Source: SPGG2 sp964194625
Lineage (GTDB): Bacteria; Pseudomonadota; Gammaproteobacteria; Acidiferrobacterales; SPGG2
NCBI GenBank assembly: GCA_964194625.1
Contig: CAXMNC010000237.1
Span: 129,861 to 193,860 of the forward strand
Length of the DNA stretch: 64,000 bases
Direction: 5' to 3'
The notes under the pieces are model-generated. The model had not been told where the DNA came from and ran no database searches. It saw nothing but the letters and a program-made list of their open reading frames with translations. The position numbers were made by a program, and so were the translations under genes. Below are positions 1 to 9,154 of this stretch, piece by piece; position 1 is the stretch's first letter; the number at the start of each line of letters is the position of its first letter.

Positions 1-174
1 GTTGGTGAATATCTTAAACTCGTCAGAGCAGCGAACATCGTAACCGTAACTGGATGCCCCAAACGACACAATGCGGCGATCGCCGGACTGCTTGATCTGA
101 TTGGGCTCAAACGGCTCAATCATGCCGTGTTCTTCGGCCATGCGCCGAATCCACTTGTCCGACTTAATGGTCAT
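1..174 (-). CDS. dcd: dCTP deaminase, N-terminal part (cut by window edge)
   Basis: Deaminates dCTP to dUTP in cytosolic pyrimidine deoxynucleotide synthesis. Reading from the ATG at 174 leftwards gives 58 codons with no stop up to base 1. The peptide opens MTIKSDKWIRRMAEEHGMI and carries the SSYGYDVRC stretch near residue 41, both characteristic of the bacterial Dcd N-terminus. The full protein should be about 188 residues, so roughly two thirds lies outside the window. It is read in the same direction as mrp, the usual dcd neighbour in many gammaproteobacteria, with about 95 bases between them. Confidence 0.9.
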   Translation of the reverse strand, partial: MTIKSDKWIRRMAEEHGMIEPFEPNQIKQSGDRRIVSFGASSYGYDVRCSDEFKIFTN

Positions 175-269
175 AGTTACCTATTCGAGTGGCAAGTCTC
201 AAATAGCAAGCGAAGTGTCTTTTTCTTTCCTTGCTACTTGTTACTTCAGCCTTGCTACTGGAGTTCGCA

Positions 270-1361
270 TTAGGTGTTCTGTATAACGATGTTCGGAAAG
301 GCAGCCGATACATCCTTCTTTCGCAGCGATTGCTTGGCCGCTAGACGCCGCGCTATTTCGCGGAAGGTCTGAGCAATGCGACCATCTGGGTCAGCCACAA
401 CCGTGGGTCGGCCGTTGTCCGTACCTTCCCGTATACTGATGTCCAAGGGTATTGTACCCAGTAGTTCAACATCGTGCTGCTCGGCCATGCGCATCGCGCC
501 ACCTTGACCAAAGATATGCTCTTCATACCCGCATTGACTACATATGTGCGTGCTCATATTTTCAATGATACCAAGTACGGGCACCTCGACCTTTTCAAAC
601 ATCTTTAGCCCTTTGCGCGCATCCAACAAAGCAATCTCCTGCGGCGTGGTCACGATCACAGCACCACTCACGGGGATCTTCTGTGCCAGGGTAAGCTGAA
701 TATCGCCAGTACCCGGTGGCAAATCAATGATCAGATAGTCGACACTGTCCCAACGTGTATCCTTCATCAGTTGTTCCAATGCTTGCGTAACCATGGGCCC
801 GCGCCAGATCATGGGGGTCTCTTCTTCGATCAGAAAGCCGATAGACATCGTCTGTAGGTGGTAACTGTGGATAGGCTCTAACGAACGACCATCCTTGGAC
901 TCTGGCTTGGCCTTGACCCCCAACATGCGAGGTTGACTGGGCCCGTAAATGTCCGCGTCCAGAATCGCCGCATTCGCGCCTTCAGCAGAAAGGGCTAACG
1001 CCAAATTCACCGCCACCGTCGACTTGCCGACACCGCCCTTGCCAGATGCCACTGCGATCATATTCTTGACACCTTCGATCGGCTTCACCCCTTTCTGGAC
1101 GACATGGGTAGCAATGTTTGACGACACATTGATGGTCACCGAATTCACGCCGGCGATGGCCTCTACCTTGGCCTTTAACTTGCCGGCTAACTCATCGTGC
1201 CAACCCTTGGCTGGGTAACCGAGAACCACGTCGGCGGTGACATTGCCATCATCGACGTCGATCTTTTTCACTGCCTTGGCAGTCACCACGTCTTGCTTCA
1301 GATAGGGGTCGACCACCTCTTTCAGGGCGGTTTCAACTTGTTGCTGGGAAACAGTCGCCAT
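270..1361 (-). CDS. mrp: Mrp/ApbC iron-sulfur cluster carrier P-loop ATPase
   Basis: Cytosolic MinD/Mrp-family ATPase that holds and transfers [4Fe-4S] clusters to apoproteins. An N-terminal DUF59/MIP18-like domain covers about residues 1-85. The deviant Walker A motif ASGKGGVGKST lies at about 106-116, followed by DADIYGPSQP. The metal-binding pair ICSQCG sits in the C-terminal third. I choose the ATG at 1361 because GGAG lies about 8 bases upstream; an in-frame GTG at 1373 is less likely. Length (363 aa) is normal for the long form. It is divergent from metG across about 215 bases. Confidence 0.95.
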   Translation of the reverse strand: MATVSQQQVETALKEVVDPYLKQDVVTAKAVKKIDVDDGNVTADVVLGYPAKGWHDELAGKLKAKVEAIAGVNSVTINVSSNIATHVVQKGVKPIEGVKNMIAVASGKGGVGKSTVAVNLALALSAEGANAAILDADIYGPSQPRMLGVKAKPESKDGRSLEPIHSYHLQTMSIGFLIEEETPMIWRGPMVTQALEQLMKDTRWDSVDYLIIDLPPGTGDIQLTLAQKIPVSGAVIVTTPQEIALLDARKGLKMFEKVEVPVLGIIENMSTHICSQCGYEEHIFGQGGAMRMAEQHDVELLGTIPLDISIREGTDNGRPTVVADPDGRIAQTFREIARRLAAKQSLRKKDVSAAFPNIVIQNT

Positions 1362-1578
1362 CAAACTCTCCACGTCCTAAGGTACGAATAGGCGGCGAAA
1401 TGCTACACCGTACCCCCAAAAATGTCATGCGACCATCGCAACTTGAGGTTTAGTTGCCGCAAGCTGGACCACACGGTTAGCCCCGAACAGGTGGCCGCAT
1501 CAGGGTAAAACTGGTACTTTCATGGCCATCGGCCGTTCCTCGATGTAGGGCGGCCGTTTCGATTGTATAGTAATTGCG

Positions 1579-3612
1579 ATGAGCGCAAAAAAACGCAACA
1601 TACTCGTCACCAGCGGTCTGCTTTATGCAAACGGACCGTTGCATCTGGGACACATGGTCGAATCTATTCAGACCGACATTTGGGTACGCTTCCAAAAAAT
1701 GCGTGGCCACAACTGCATGTATGTGTGTGCGGAGGATGCCCACGGAACACCGATCATGGTGCGTGCACAAGACGAGAGCATCACCCCAGAAGAGCTAATA
1801 GCGCGTTTCGACATCGAGCACCGGGCTGATTTTGCAGACTTCACGATCGATTTCGATAACTACTACACAACACATTCTCCCGAAAATCGCGAGCTGACAG
1901 AATTGATCTACCAACGCCTGCGGGCAGGCGGTCATATTACATCGCGTGTCATCGAGCAGGCGTTTGACCCTATTAAAGAAATGTTTCTACCCGATCGCTT
2001 TATCAAGGGCGAATGCCCGCGCTGCGGCGCGCCGGACCAATACGGCGATGCATGCGAGGTGTGTGGCGCTACCTACGCGCCCACTGACTTGAAGAATCCA
2101 GTTTCGGTGCTGTCCGGCTCGAAACCGATTTATAAGGAATCAGAGCATTACTTCTTTAAGCTCCAAAATTTCGAACCCATGCTGCGCGCGTGGACACAAG
2201 ACGGGCATGTACAACCAGAGGTAATTAACAAACTTGATGAATGGTTCAGCCAAGGATTGCGCGAATGGGATATCTCCCGCGATACACCGTACTTTGGGTT
2301 CGAGATTCCCGATGCACCCGGCAAGTATTTCTACGTTTGGATGGACGCCCCGATCGGCTATATGGCGAGCTTCAAGAATTTATGTAGCCGCACGGGTCTC
2401 GATTTCGGCGCCTATTGGGATAAAGACAGTAGTACCGAGGTCTACCACTTCATCGGCAAAGATATTCTTTACTTTCATACGTTGTTCTGGCCAGCCATGC
2501 TCGCCGGCGCCAACTTTCGCACCCCAAGCGCCGTGTTCGCTCATGGCTTTCTCACGGTAAACGGCCAGAAAATGTCCAAATCACGCGGCACGTTCATTAC
2601 CGCCCGCACCTACCTGTCACATATGAATCCAGAGTACTTGCGCTACTATTACGCCGCCAAGTTGAACAGTCGGGTAGAGGATCTAGATCTCAATCTTGAT
2701 GACTTCATGGCACGCGTTAACGCCGATCTCGTTGGCAAGCTGATCAACATCGCCAGCCGTTGTGCTGGATTCATTAATAAGCGCTTCGACGGGAGGCTTT
2801 CAGATATGCTACCCCAACCTGCGCTCTACGAACAATTCGCCGCTGCCTCCGACCGAATTGCCAAGAATTATGAAGCCCGCGAATTCAGTCGTGCCATGCG
2901 AGAAATCATGATACTCGCCGATCAGGCCAATCAATACATTAACGATCAAGCGCCCTGGGTAATTGCCAAACAGAGCGGCCACGAGACCGAGTTACAGGGC
3001 ATATGCACGCAAGGACTAAACTTATTTCGGGTCCTGGTCGGCTACCTAAAGCCAGTACTGCCATTGACGGCCAAAAAGGCTGAAGCGTTTCTTAATGTCG
3101 AGCCGCTTGATTGGGAGACGCTCAAGACCCCAATAACAGGACACACCATCAATGCTTTCACCCATCTGTTAACTCGCGTCGAGCAAGAATCAATCGACGC
3201 CATGCTCACGGCGACGAGATTGGAGCAAGACACCATGAACAAAGACAAGCCAGCCACGGGCCCACTGGTCGATGAACCGATTGCCGAAGAGATCAGTATC
3301 GACGATTTCAAAAAAATCGATCTTCGCCTTGCCCGTATCGTCAAAGCGCGACAGGTGGATGGCTCAGAAAAATTGCTTGCGCTGACCCTGGATCTGGGTG
3401 GGGAAACCCGAAATGTATTCGCCGGCATTAAGGAAGCTTATAAGCCAGAGGATCTCGAGGGTCGCATGACGGTGATGGTGGCCAACCTCGCGCCGCGCAA
3501 AATGCGTTTTGGGGTTTCCGAGGGCATGGTGCTAGCGGCGGGGCCGGGCGGGAAAGAGTTATGGATCTTGTCGCCAGACGAAGGCGCGCTGCCCGGTTCG
3601 CGCGTGACGTGA
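1579..3612 (+). CDS. metG: Methionyl-tRNA synthetase with C-terminal tRNA-binding domain
   Basis: Charges tRNA-Met with methionine in the cytosol. The class I signature appears as HLGH at residues 22-25, and KMSKS at about 331-335. A zinc knuckle is formed by C146, C149, C159 and C162. Residues from about 574 to 677 form the EMAP/Trbp111-like OB-fold that binds tRNA and allows dimerisation. The 677-residue length matches the long bacterial type. No strong Shine-Dalgarno precedes the ATG. It heads a forward run with the RnfB-like ferredoxin gene 7 bases downstream. Confidence 0.97.
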   Translation: MSAKKRNILVTSGLLYANGPLHLGHMVESIQTDIWVRFQKMRGHNCMYVCAEDAHGTPIMVRAQDESITPEELIARFDIEHRADFADFTIDFDNYYTTHSPENRELTELIYQRLRAGGHITSRVIEQAFDPIKEMFLPDRFIKGECPRCGAPDQYGDACEVCGATYAPTDLKNPVSVLSGSKPIYKESEHYFFKLQNFEPMLRAWTQDGHVQPEVINKLDEWFSQGLREWDISRDTPYFGFEIPDAPGKYFYVWMDAPIGYMASFKNLCSRTGLDFGAYWDKDSSTEVYHFIGKDILYFHTLFWPAMLAGANFRTPSAVFAHGFLTVNGQKMSKSRGTFITARTYLSHMNPEYLRYYYAAKLNSRVEDLDLNLDDFMARVNADLVGKLINIASRCAGFINKRFDGRLSDMLPQPALYEQFAAASDRIAKNYEAREFSRAMREIMILADQANQYINDQAPWVIAKQSGHETELQGICTQGLNLFRVLVGYLKPVLPLTAKKAEAFLNVEPLDWETLKTPITGHTINAFTHLLTRVEQESIDAMLTATRLEQDTMNKDKPATGPLVDEPIAEEISIDDFKKIDLRLARIVKARQVDGSEKLLALTLDLGGETRNVFAGIKEAYKPEDLEGRMTVMVANLAPRKMRFGVSEGMVLAAGPGGKELWILSPDEGALPGSRVT

Positions 3613-3619
3613 AAGACCC

Positions 3620-4300
3620 ATGGTGAATGTGCCCGTCGATAAACCCACGCTAGTCGACCAGGTCGACGCCTGGCTGCCGCAAACCCAGTGTACCAAGTGC
3701 GGTTATCCGCGCTGCCGGCTGTACGCGGAAGCCATCGTGCACGGGGAGAGCGACATTAATCAATGCCCGCCAGGCGGGGATGTAACAATCACGGCCTTGG
3801 CGGCCTTGCTCGATGTTCCAGCCAAACCACTCAACCGAGACTATGGCGAATACAAGCCGCCCGCTCTCGCCATGATAGACGAAGCCCGTTGCATCGGTTG
3901 TGCGCTTTGCCTGCCGGCGTGCCCAGTGGATGCGATCCTAGGTACTACGAAAAAGATGCACACCGTTATTGTTAACGAATGCACGGGTTGTGAACTATGC
4001 GTAGCACCATGCCCGGTGGATTGCATCGAATTGGTTGCGGTCGAAAACACCGCCGATTACCACGACCAGCCGTGGCCAGACTACTCGCGTGAACAAGCTG
4101 ACCGTGCAAGATCACGTACACACGCACACTTACGTCGATTGGAACAACAGAACGCGTATTCTAGTGAACGCCATCGAGCGCGGCGCAATCAACCCAGTTT
4201 GGCACCAACGAAGGCGAAAATTCGCGACGAAATACATGCAGCGGTTCAGCGAGTGCGTACGCGCAAACTACGAGATGCATCAAGGGCCGGTCGTGAATGA
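3620..4300 (+). CDS. RnfB/RsxB-like iron-sulfur protein without membrane anchor
   Basis: Multi-cluster ferredoxin-type protein of the RnfB family (226 aa). An N-terminal 4Fe-4S module has C24, C27, C32 and C49. Two ferredoxin motifs follow, CIGCALCLPACP and CTGCELCVAPCP, so three [4Fe-4S] clusters are expected. The hydrophobic N-terminal helix of true RnfB is absent, and no other rnf/rsx subunit is nearby. The C-terminal 70 residues are rich in Arg and Ala. It lies between metG and nth, echoing the rsx-nth neighbourhood. Its redox partner is unknown; I infer a soluble electron carrier and do not assign a gene symbol. Confidence 0.85.
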   Translation: MVNVPVDKPTLVDQVDAWLPQTQCTKCGYPRCRLYAEAIVHGESDINQCPPGGDVTITALAALLDVPAKPLNRDYGEYKPPALAMIDEARCIGCALCLPACPVDAILGTTKKMHTVIVNECTGCELCVAPCPVDCIELVAVENTADYHDQPWPDYSREQADRARSRTHAHLRRLEQQNAYSSERHRARRNQPSLAPTKAKIRDEIHAAVQRVRTRKLRDASRAGRE

Positions 4301-4309
4301 CATCGCACC

Positions 4310-4945
4310 ATGAATGCTGCCCAACGTCGAGAAATCTTCAAACGACTCAAGCGTGCTAACCCTGCTCCAACCACCGAGCTTGAATACGGTTCGCCTTTTC
4401 AACTATTGGTAGCAGTTATCCTATCCGCCCAGGCTACTGACACCAGCGTCAATAAGGCAACCACCGAACTATTTAAGGTCGCGCGCACGCCCGAAAGTAT
4501 CCTTAAGCTCGGTGTTCGCAACCTCAAGCGCTATATCAAAACCATTGGCCTCTACAACACCAAGGCCAGCAACATCATGAAGACCTGTCGAATCTTATTG
4601 GAAAAACACGGCGGCAAGGTCCCACGCACACGCCAAGAGCTGGAGGCGCTATCTGGCGTGGGCCGAAAAACGGCTAACGTTGTCCTCAATACTGCCTTTG
4701 GCGAACCAACGATCGCGGTTGATACACACATCTTTCGAGTCGCAAATCGCACTGGACTCGCACCCGGCAAAACACCCCGGGCAGTCGAAGATCGGCTGTT
4801 AGGAGTGGTGCCTAGACACTACCAGATGGGGGCGCATCACTGGTTGATTTTACACGGCCGCTATACGTGTATCGCGCGCCAACCCCACTGCGGCCAGTGT
4901 GTGATCTATGATTTATGTGAATATCAGGATAAATTAAGTCCATGA
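4310..4945 (+). CDS. nth: Endonuclease III (DNA glycosylase/AP lyase)
   Basis: Base-excision repair enzyme that removes oxidised pyrimidines and cuts at the resulting abasic site. The helix-hairpin-helix LSGVGRKTANVV contains the catalytic lysine K120, and the catalytic aspartate D138 follows in AVDTHIF. The C-terminal [4Fe-4S] loop has the C-x6-C-x2-C-x5-C spacing in CIARQPHCGQCVIYDLC. Length 211 aa equals the E. coli enzyme. Its stop codon overlaps the start of the FIST gene (ATGA), so the two are translationally coupled. Confidence 0.97.
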   Translation: MNAAQRREIFKRLKRANPAPTTELEYGSPFQLLVAVILSAQATDTSVNKATTELFKVARTPESILKLGVRNLKRYIKTIGLYNTKASNIMKTCRILLEKHGGKVPRTRQELEALSGVGRKTANVVLNTAFGEPTIAVDTHIFRVANRTGLAPGKTPRAVEDRLLGVVPRHYQMGAHHWLILHGRYTCIARQPHCGQCVIYDLCEYQDKLSP

Positions 4946-6048
4946 GTCAGCACTTTGTGGCGACCGGGCTCAGTCGAGGCACACGGACGTATCCAGAGCA
5001 CGCCGCCGATGCAGTAAAAAAGGCGCTCGCGCGGGCAGGTCTTAGTCATGCCAATGGCGTACTCCTGTTTCTTACGCCGGATTATGCACCTAACCCTGAG
5101 CCAGCCCTACGCGCGGCGGCACGTGCCGCTGGCTGCACGCAAGTCGTCGGCTGCACCGGCGCCGGCGTATTCACCGATGAAGAATGGGTGTTAGACAGCC
5201 CTGGGGCAGCCGCCATGGTCTTCGGCGACCCCATCCGCCTGACGCTGCCCACGGCCAACGGATCCCCTGGGCAGGCCATTCTTAGTCTGTCGACACCCTC
5301 TGGGCTAACCGCTGACTGGCTGGACATCACCACCCCACGGATAGGGGCGGTTTCGGCTGACCTCGAAGGTGAGGGGCCGTTTAAGGTTTGGAGCGGTAGT
5401 CGCGTTGCTGATGGTGGTTGCGTTGAGGTCGTTATCGATGGAGCCGAAACCGCCATCAACACATCACAAGGAGTAAGGGCGCTAACATCTCCAATCGAGG
5501 TTGCCGAAGTCCACGGTTATGACGTACTTCGCCTGGGCAATTATCCAGCGCTCAATGTTCTCGTTAAGGCGCTACCGGTTGGCGTACGTGAAATGAAACG
5601 CATACCGTTACACCTCATCATGGGTGGCGTCACGTTCGGCGACCCCAGCACCGCGATTCGCGATGGCCGCTACCGCCTGAATCACATTGTGTCCGCAAAC
5701 CTCAATGACCAGTCGATCACACTGTCACGTCCGCTGAATCGAGGCGAGCGTTTGTTCTGGGCGATGCGTGATGCACTTGCGGCTGAACGTGACATGCGCT
5801 CGGTGATAGAAAACACGCGCCGCGCACTCGCCGACCACCCGGACCTTGCCCTGCTGTTCCCTTGCATGGGTCGAGGACCTAATTTCTTTGGCAACCGAGA
5901 TCGTGACCTGGAGCTCGTGAAGGAATACTTTCCTAAGCTACCCGTCATCGGCATCTATGGAAACGGCGAGATCGGGCCCTTGGACGAAACGAACCACTTG
6001 TATCAGTATTCGGTCGTGCTCGGCCTCGTCCGCGCTTGTAAACCTTAA
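4942..6048 (+). CDS. FIST N- and C-domain signal/sensor protein
   Basis: A 368-residue protein of the FIST family, thought to bind small ligands such as amino acids and usually linked to signal transduction. The N-terminal FIST domain shows the VVGCTGAGVF core near residue 70. The C-terminal part contains LFPCMGRGPNFFG and PVIGIYGNGEIGP, typical of FIST_C. There is no fused histidine kinase, GGDEF or receiver domain, so it is a stand-alone sensor-like unit. It starts inside the stop codon of nth and is followed 9 bases later by the DUF1841 gene. The ligand cannot be told from sequence. Confidence 0.85.
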   Translation: MSQHFVATGLSRGTRTYPEHAADAVKKALARAGLSHANGVLLFLTPDYAPNPEPALRAAARAAGCTQVVGCTGAGVFTDEEWVLDSPGAAAMVFGDPIRLTLPTANGSPGQAILSLSTPSGLTADWLDITTPRIGAVSADLEGEGPFKVWSGSRVADGGCVEVVIDGAETAINTSQGVRALTSPIEVAEVHGYDVLRLGNYPALNVLVKALPVGVREMKRIPLHLIMGGVTFGDPSTAIRDGRYRLNHIVSANLNDQSITLSRPLNRGERLFWAMRDALAAERDMRSVIENTRRALADHPDLALLFPCMGRGPNFFGNRDRDLELVKEYFPKLPVIGIYGNGEIGPLDETNHLYQYSVVLGLVRACKP

Positions 6049-6057
6049 GAGGACAAC

Positions 6058-6495
6058 ATGTCATTCGGGGGTGGGCGCGGTGAAATGCGCCAAGTGTTCT
6101 TTCGCGCTTGGCGCGCCTTTCGCCAAGAACACCCACTAGCCGGCATTGAGAAGATCGCGGTGGAAGTAGCATTGCGCCATCCCGAATATCATTCGGTGCT
6201 AGAGAATCCGCAGTCTTTTCAAGATCGGGACTATTTGCCAGACTTCGGCGAAACTAACCCCTTTTTACATATGGGTTTACACATCGCCATTGAGGAACAG
6301 ATTACTAGCAACCGCCCGCCGGGGGTCATAGATATCTATCAAGCACTACGCGAGCGTTTCGATGATTCCCATATGGTTGAGCACCAGATGATGGACTGTT
6401 TGGCAGAAGCCTTGTGGCGGGCCCAGCGCGATGGATGTGAGCCATCAGAGGAAGACTATCTAGCGTGCTTGCGACGGCAGGCCGACTCTGAATAG
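6058..6495 (+). CDS. DUF1841 family protein
   Basis: Small soluble protein of 145 residues. The segment FGETNPFLHMGLHIAIEEQ at about residues 62-80 matches the conserved core of the DUF1841 family, widespread in beta- and gammaproteobacteria and without known function. AGAGGA precedes the ATG. It is the last gene of the forward run that starts at metG; about 180 bases without a gene follow. Nothing more can be said of its role. Confidence 0.8.
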   Translation: MSFGGGRGEMRQVFFRAWRAFRQEHPLAGIEKIAVEVALRHPEYHSVLENPQSFQDRDYLPDFGETNPFLHMGLHIAIEEQITSNRPPGVIDIYQALRERFDDSHMVEHQMMDCLAEALWRAQRDGCEPSEEDYLACLRRQADSE

Positions 6496-6674
6496 ATTGC
6501 CGGCCCATAAGCAGGAACTTTGACAGGCATCTCTAGTCACAAAGGGAATGCCATCTCACGATAGCCCGTTCCTTTTATAACAAACTTGTGGGAGTATCGT
6601 GCAAACTCTAAGCCGCTGTATTTAGGTACTGTTACATTGAGCCCCCTAACCACCGCCCCGCTGGACTCGTAGCT

Positions 6675-7676
6675 ATGCAAGACATGGTAATACCAATAAC
6701 AATTGCCAAGCGTTCGGAAGAGAGTCAAAGTTTTACACGTCACCTACACGCCCACGGCCTCGGACCCCTGCGCCGTGCGAACTTGAGCGAATTGCAGATC
6801 AACGTTGGCCGCCTATGCAATCAAGCATGTAACCACTGCCACGTGGATGCTGGCCCCAACCGCAAAGAGATTATGACGTGGGAAACGATGGAACGGATCC
6901 TGCGATGGGCAGAATCTGTTGCTATTGCCCGGGTCGATATCACGGGCGGCGCGCCGGAGATGAACCCAAACTTTCGGCGTTTTATCGCTGCTTTTATCGC
7001 AATGGAAGCTGAAGTTATCTCGCGCTGCAATCTCACGGTGCTTTTTGAGCCGGGCCAGGAAGACTTGGCCAGTTGGTATGCTGAGCGCCAGATAACATTA
7101 GCGTGTTCATTGCCTTGTTACAGTAAGAAAAACGTCGATGCACAGCGAGGCCGGGGAGTATTCGACAAAAGCATCGCGGCATTGCAACAATTGAACAAGC
7201 ATGGCTACGGGATCAACGAGGTGCTTACCCTTGATCTTGTCTACAATCCCGGGGGCGCGAGCTTACCGCCACCCCAGCCCAAGCTCGAAGCAGAGTATAA
7301 ACAACGTCTGTTCGATGACTTCGGAATCCGATTCAATCGCTTGTTGACGATCACCAATCTGCCAATCAATCGTTTCGCCCATTACCTGGACCGGACAGGG
7401 CAACGCCAGACGTACCAGAAGCTCCTTACCGACAACTTCAATACTGACACTGTGCCGGGCCTCATGTGTCGACACCTGCTAAGCGTCGATTGGCGCGCGC
7501 GTGTCTATGATTGTGATTTCAACCAGATGCTTGATCTGCCGCTCGGTACTCGACCACATCGTTATTTGTGGGAGATCGAAGTGAACGGCCTCACGGATAG
7601 TGCAATCAGCGTAGGCCCGCATTGCTTTGGATGCACGGCCGGTAGCGGTAGCAGTTGTGGTGGATCCTTGGTCTGA
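6675..7676 (+). CDS. arsS: Arsenosugar biosynthesis radical SAM protein ArsS
   Basis: Radical SAM enzyme proposed to join an adenosyl group to dimethylarsenite on the way to arsenosugars. The radical SAM cysteines are C48, C52 and C55 (CNQACNHC). The C-terminal DUF3641-type domain has further cysteines in LMCRHLL, VYDCDFNQML and the tail CFGCTAGSGSSCGG, likely for auxiliary clusters. Length 333 aa fits the family. It converges on the two glycosyltransferase-like genes known to accompany ArsS in other genomes. No arsM methyltransferase is seen in the window, so the substrate must come from a gene elsewhere or the pathway differs. Confidence 0.9.
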   Translation: MQDMVIPITIAKRSEESQSFTRHLHAHGLGPLRRANLSELQINVGRLCNQACNHCHVDAGPNRKEIMTWETMERILRWAESVAIARVDITGGAPEMNPNFRRFIAAFIAMEAEVISRCNLTVLFEPGQEDLASWYAERQITLACSLPCYSKKNVDAQRGRGVFDKSIAALQQLNKHGYGINEVLTLDLVYNPGGASLPPPQPKLEAEYKQRLFDDFGIRFNRLLTITNLPINRFAHYLDRTGQRQTYQKLLTDNFNTDTVPGLMCRHLLSVDWRARVYDCDFNQMLDLPLGTRPHRYLWEIEVNGLTDSAISVGPHCFGCTAGSGSSCGGSLV

Positions 7677-7692
7677 GAAACGAACTCGCGAT

Positions 7693-8367
7693 TCAGTAGA
7701 GGCTATCGGCGTAATTTGTGGTGTTGCCAGCGAGGAGGTTGTAGAGAAACTTTCGCAACGGCTCGTATTGATGCGCGATGATCCAAAGATCGTCACCCGT
7801 ATCGATATCTGTTAGTTTTGGTAACACCTCAAAAGTAATGCCGAGCTGTTGCCCGCGCAGCAAGGTGGTCTCGACGACCCGGCTTTCGCCCCACTCAATG
7901 TGTTCAAATAAGGCACCTGGTGCCTGCTGTAATCCAATGAAATAATAACCGCCGTCTTCGGTCGGCCCTATAACATTGTCCCCGCGCGCAAGTTTCTCGT
8001 GAGCGAGCTCAAGGATGGCTCCTTGGCAATGAGGTACGTCGCACCCCAAGACACCGGCAGCGCCACTTCGCTCAATGCCCTGACGCAGAGCCGTTAACAT
8101 CCTGAGCCCCAGATCCCCGTCCGCCTGCGTTGCCAAATGGAGACGAAATTTCTCCGCCAAGCGACGAAAAAGCGGATGATCCGTGCCCGGCGCACCATAA
8201 AGATACACATCGCTGGGCCAGTTAGTCGCCGCCAATTTTGCCGTATCACGAATAAGAAACTCGGCGATTTGCGCCGCTTGTTTGGGGTTGTAGTCCGGCT
8301 GCAAGCGAGTTTTGACCTCGCCCGGAATCGGCTGTTTGGCAAGAAGAATTAGGTCGGGAGATTTCAT
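7693..8367 (-). CDS. TIGR04282-type arsenosugar-associated glycosyltransferase (CofC/DUF2064-like)
   Basis: A 224-residue nucleotidyl/glycosyltransferase-like protein of the DUF2064 family. The N-terminus ILLAKQPIPGEVKTRL is the characteristic nucleotide-binding start, and GCDVPHC and GPTEDGGYYFIGL are the central conserved motifs. The family often occurs with ArsS and the next gene. It ends 16 bases from the convergent arsS stop and starts 3 bases after the preceding glycosyltransferase, so it is the second gene of a two-gene minus-strand operon. The sugar donor is unknown. Confidence 0.85.
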   Translation of the reverse strand: MKSPDLILLAKQPIPGEVKTRLQPDYNPKQAAQIAEFLIRDTAKLAATNWPSDVYLYGAPGTDHPLFRRLAEKFRLHLATQADGDLGLRMLTALRQGIERSGAAGVLGCDVPHCQGAILELAHEKLARGDNVIGPTEDGGYYFIGLQQAPGALFEHIEWGESRVVETTLLRGQQLGITFEVLPKLTDIDTGDDLWIIAHQYEPLRKFLYNLLAGNTTNYADSLY

Positions 8368-8370
8368 CGT

Positions 8371-9114
8371 CTATCGCGCGTCTGCGTAAAGACGCGCCAC
8401 AGTCTTGGGGGCAACACCCAACCAATAAAGCAAACGCAGGAACCACATAAGTATCACGGTTCGGATGATCCCATGCTGTCGCCAGCGGCGCGTAGATGCC
8501 CTCACCTGCTTGCGAATCAGGGCGGGAGGACCTACCCATCTTAAACGTTTGCAGAATTCCACGTCCTCCATCAGCGCCATGGACGCATAACCGTCAAGCA
8601 TTCTGAAGACATCGCGCCGCACAAAGATCGCTTGATCACCAGTGGCGATACCAGTTAGAGCCGAGCGCATATTCATACACCCTTCGATGACGCGAAAGAT
8701 TACAGCATCATCATCGAGGCGCATATCGAACCGCCCCCAAGATGCGCCTCGTTTAATCGCTTCACGGACACTGTCCATGGCTGAATCTGGCAAGCGGGCA
8801 TCGACGTGCAAGAACAACAGGACATCGGATTGCGCCTGCAATGCACCTGCATTCATCTGTAGCGCCCGGGAACGAGGCGCTACCGTAAAGCCAAAGATAG
8901 ATTTGGCTTGGCTTTTTTGTCCGATAAACCGACGAACGACGTCCCCGGTAGTGTCATCACTTCCACCGTCGACAATAATGACCTCATTGGGCATGTCGTA
9001 TCGGTATAGGGCCTGTAGGCCAGCTTCGACCTGAATAGCCTCGTTGAGAACAGGCATGATGATGGCCACGGTAGGTTCTCGATCTCGCCTGTCGCCCACG
9101 TCAACCTCCATCAA
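8371..9114 (-). CDS. TIGR04283-type arsenosugar-associated family 2 glycosyltransferase
   Basis: GT-A fold glycosyltransferase of 247 residues. It has the family 2 opening VAIIMPVLNEAIQVEAGL, the metal/nucleotide motif IIVDGGSDDTT, and the DxD-like LFLHVDARLP. A hydrophobic stretch (VILMWFLRLLYWLGV) near the C-terminus may touch the membrane. It leads the minus-strand pair facing arsS. Assignment to the arsenosugar group rests on family resemblance and the three-gene context. Exact start uncertain: the start chosen is preceded by no strong ribosome binding site. Confidence 0.83.
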   Translation of the reverse strand: MMEVDVGDRRDREPTVAIIMPVLNEAIQVEAGLQALYRYDMPNEVIIVDGGSDDTTGDVVRRFIGQKSQAKSIFGFTVAPRSRALQMNAGALQAQSDVLLFLHVDARLPDSAMDSVREAIKRGASWGRFDMRLDDDAVIFRVIEGCMNMRSALTGIATGDQAIFVRRDVFRMLDGYASMALMEDVEFCKRLRWVGPPALIRKQVRASTRRWRQHGIIRTVILMWFLRLLYWLGVAPKTVARLYADAR

Positions 9115-9154
9115 TCTAAAAAACCTGTGAACCTAGTTACTCCACGCTCCCATC

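Noticed and set aside
949..1391. Plus-strand frames opposite mrp
   Set aside because: They are antisense to a well conserved gene and show no signal or family pattern.
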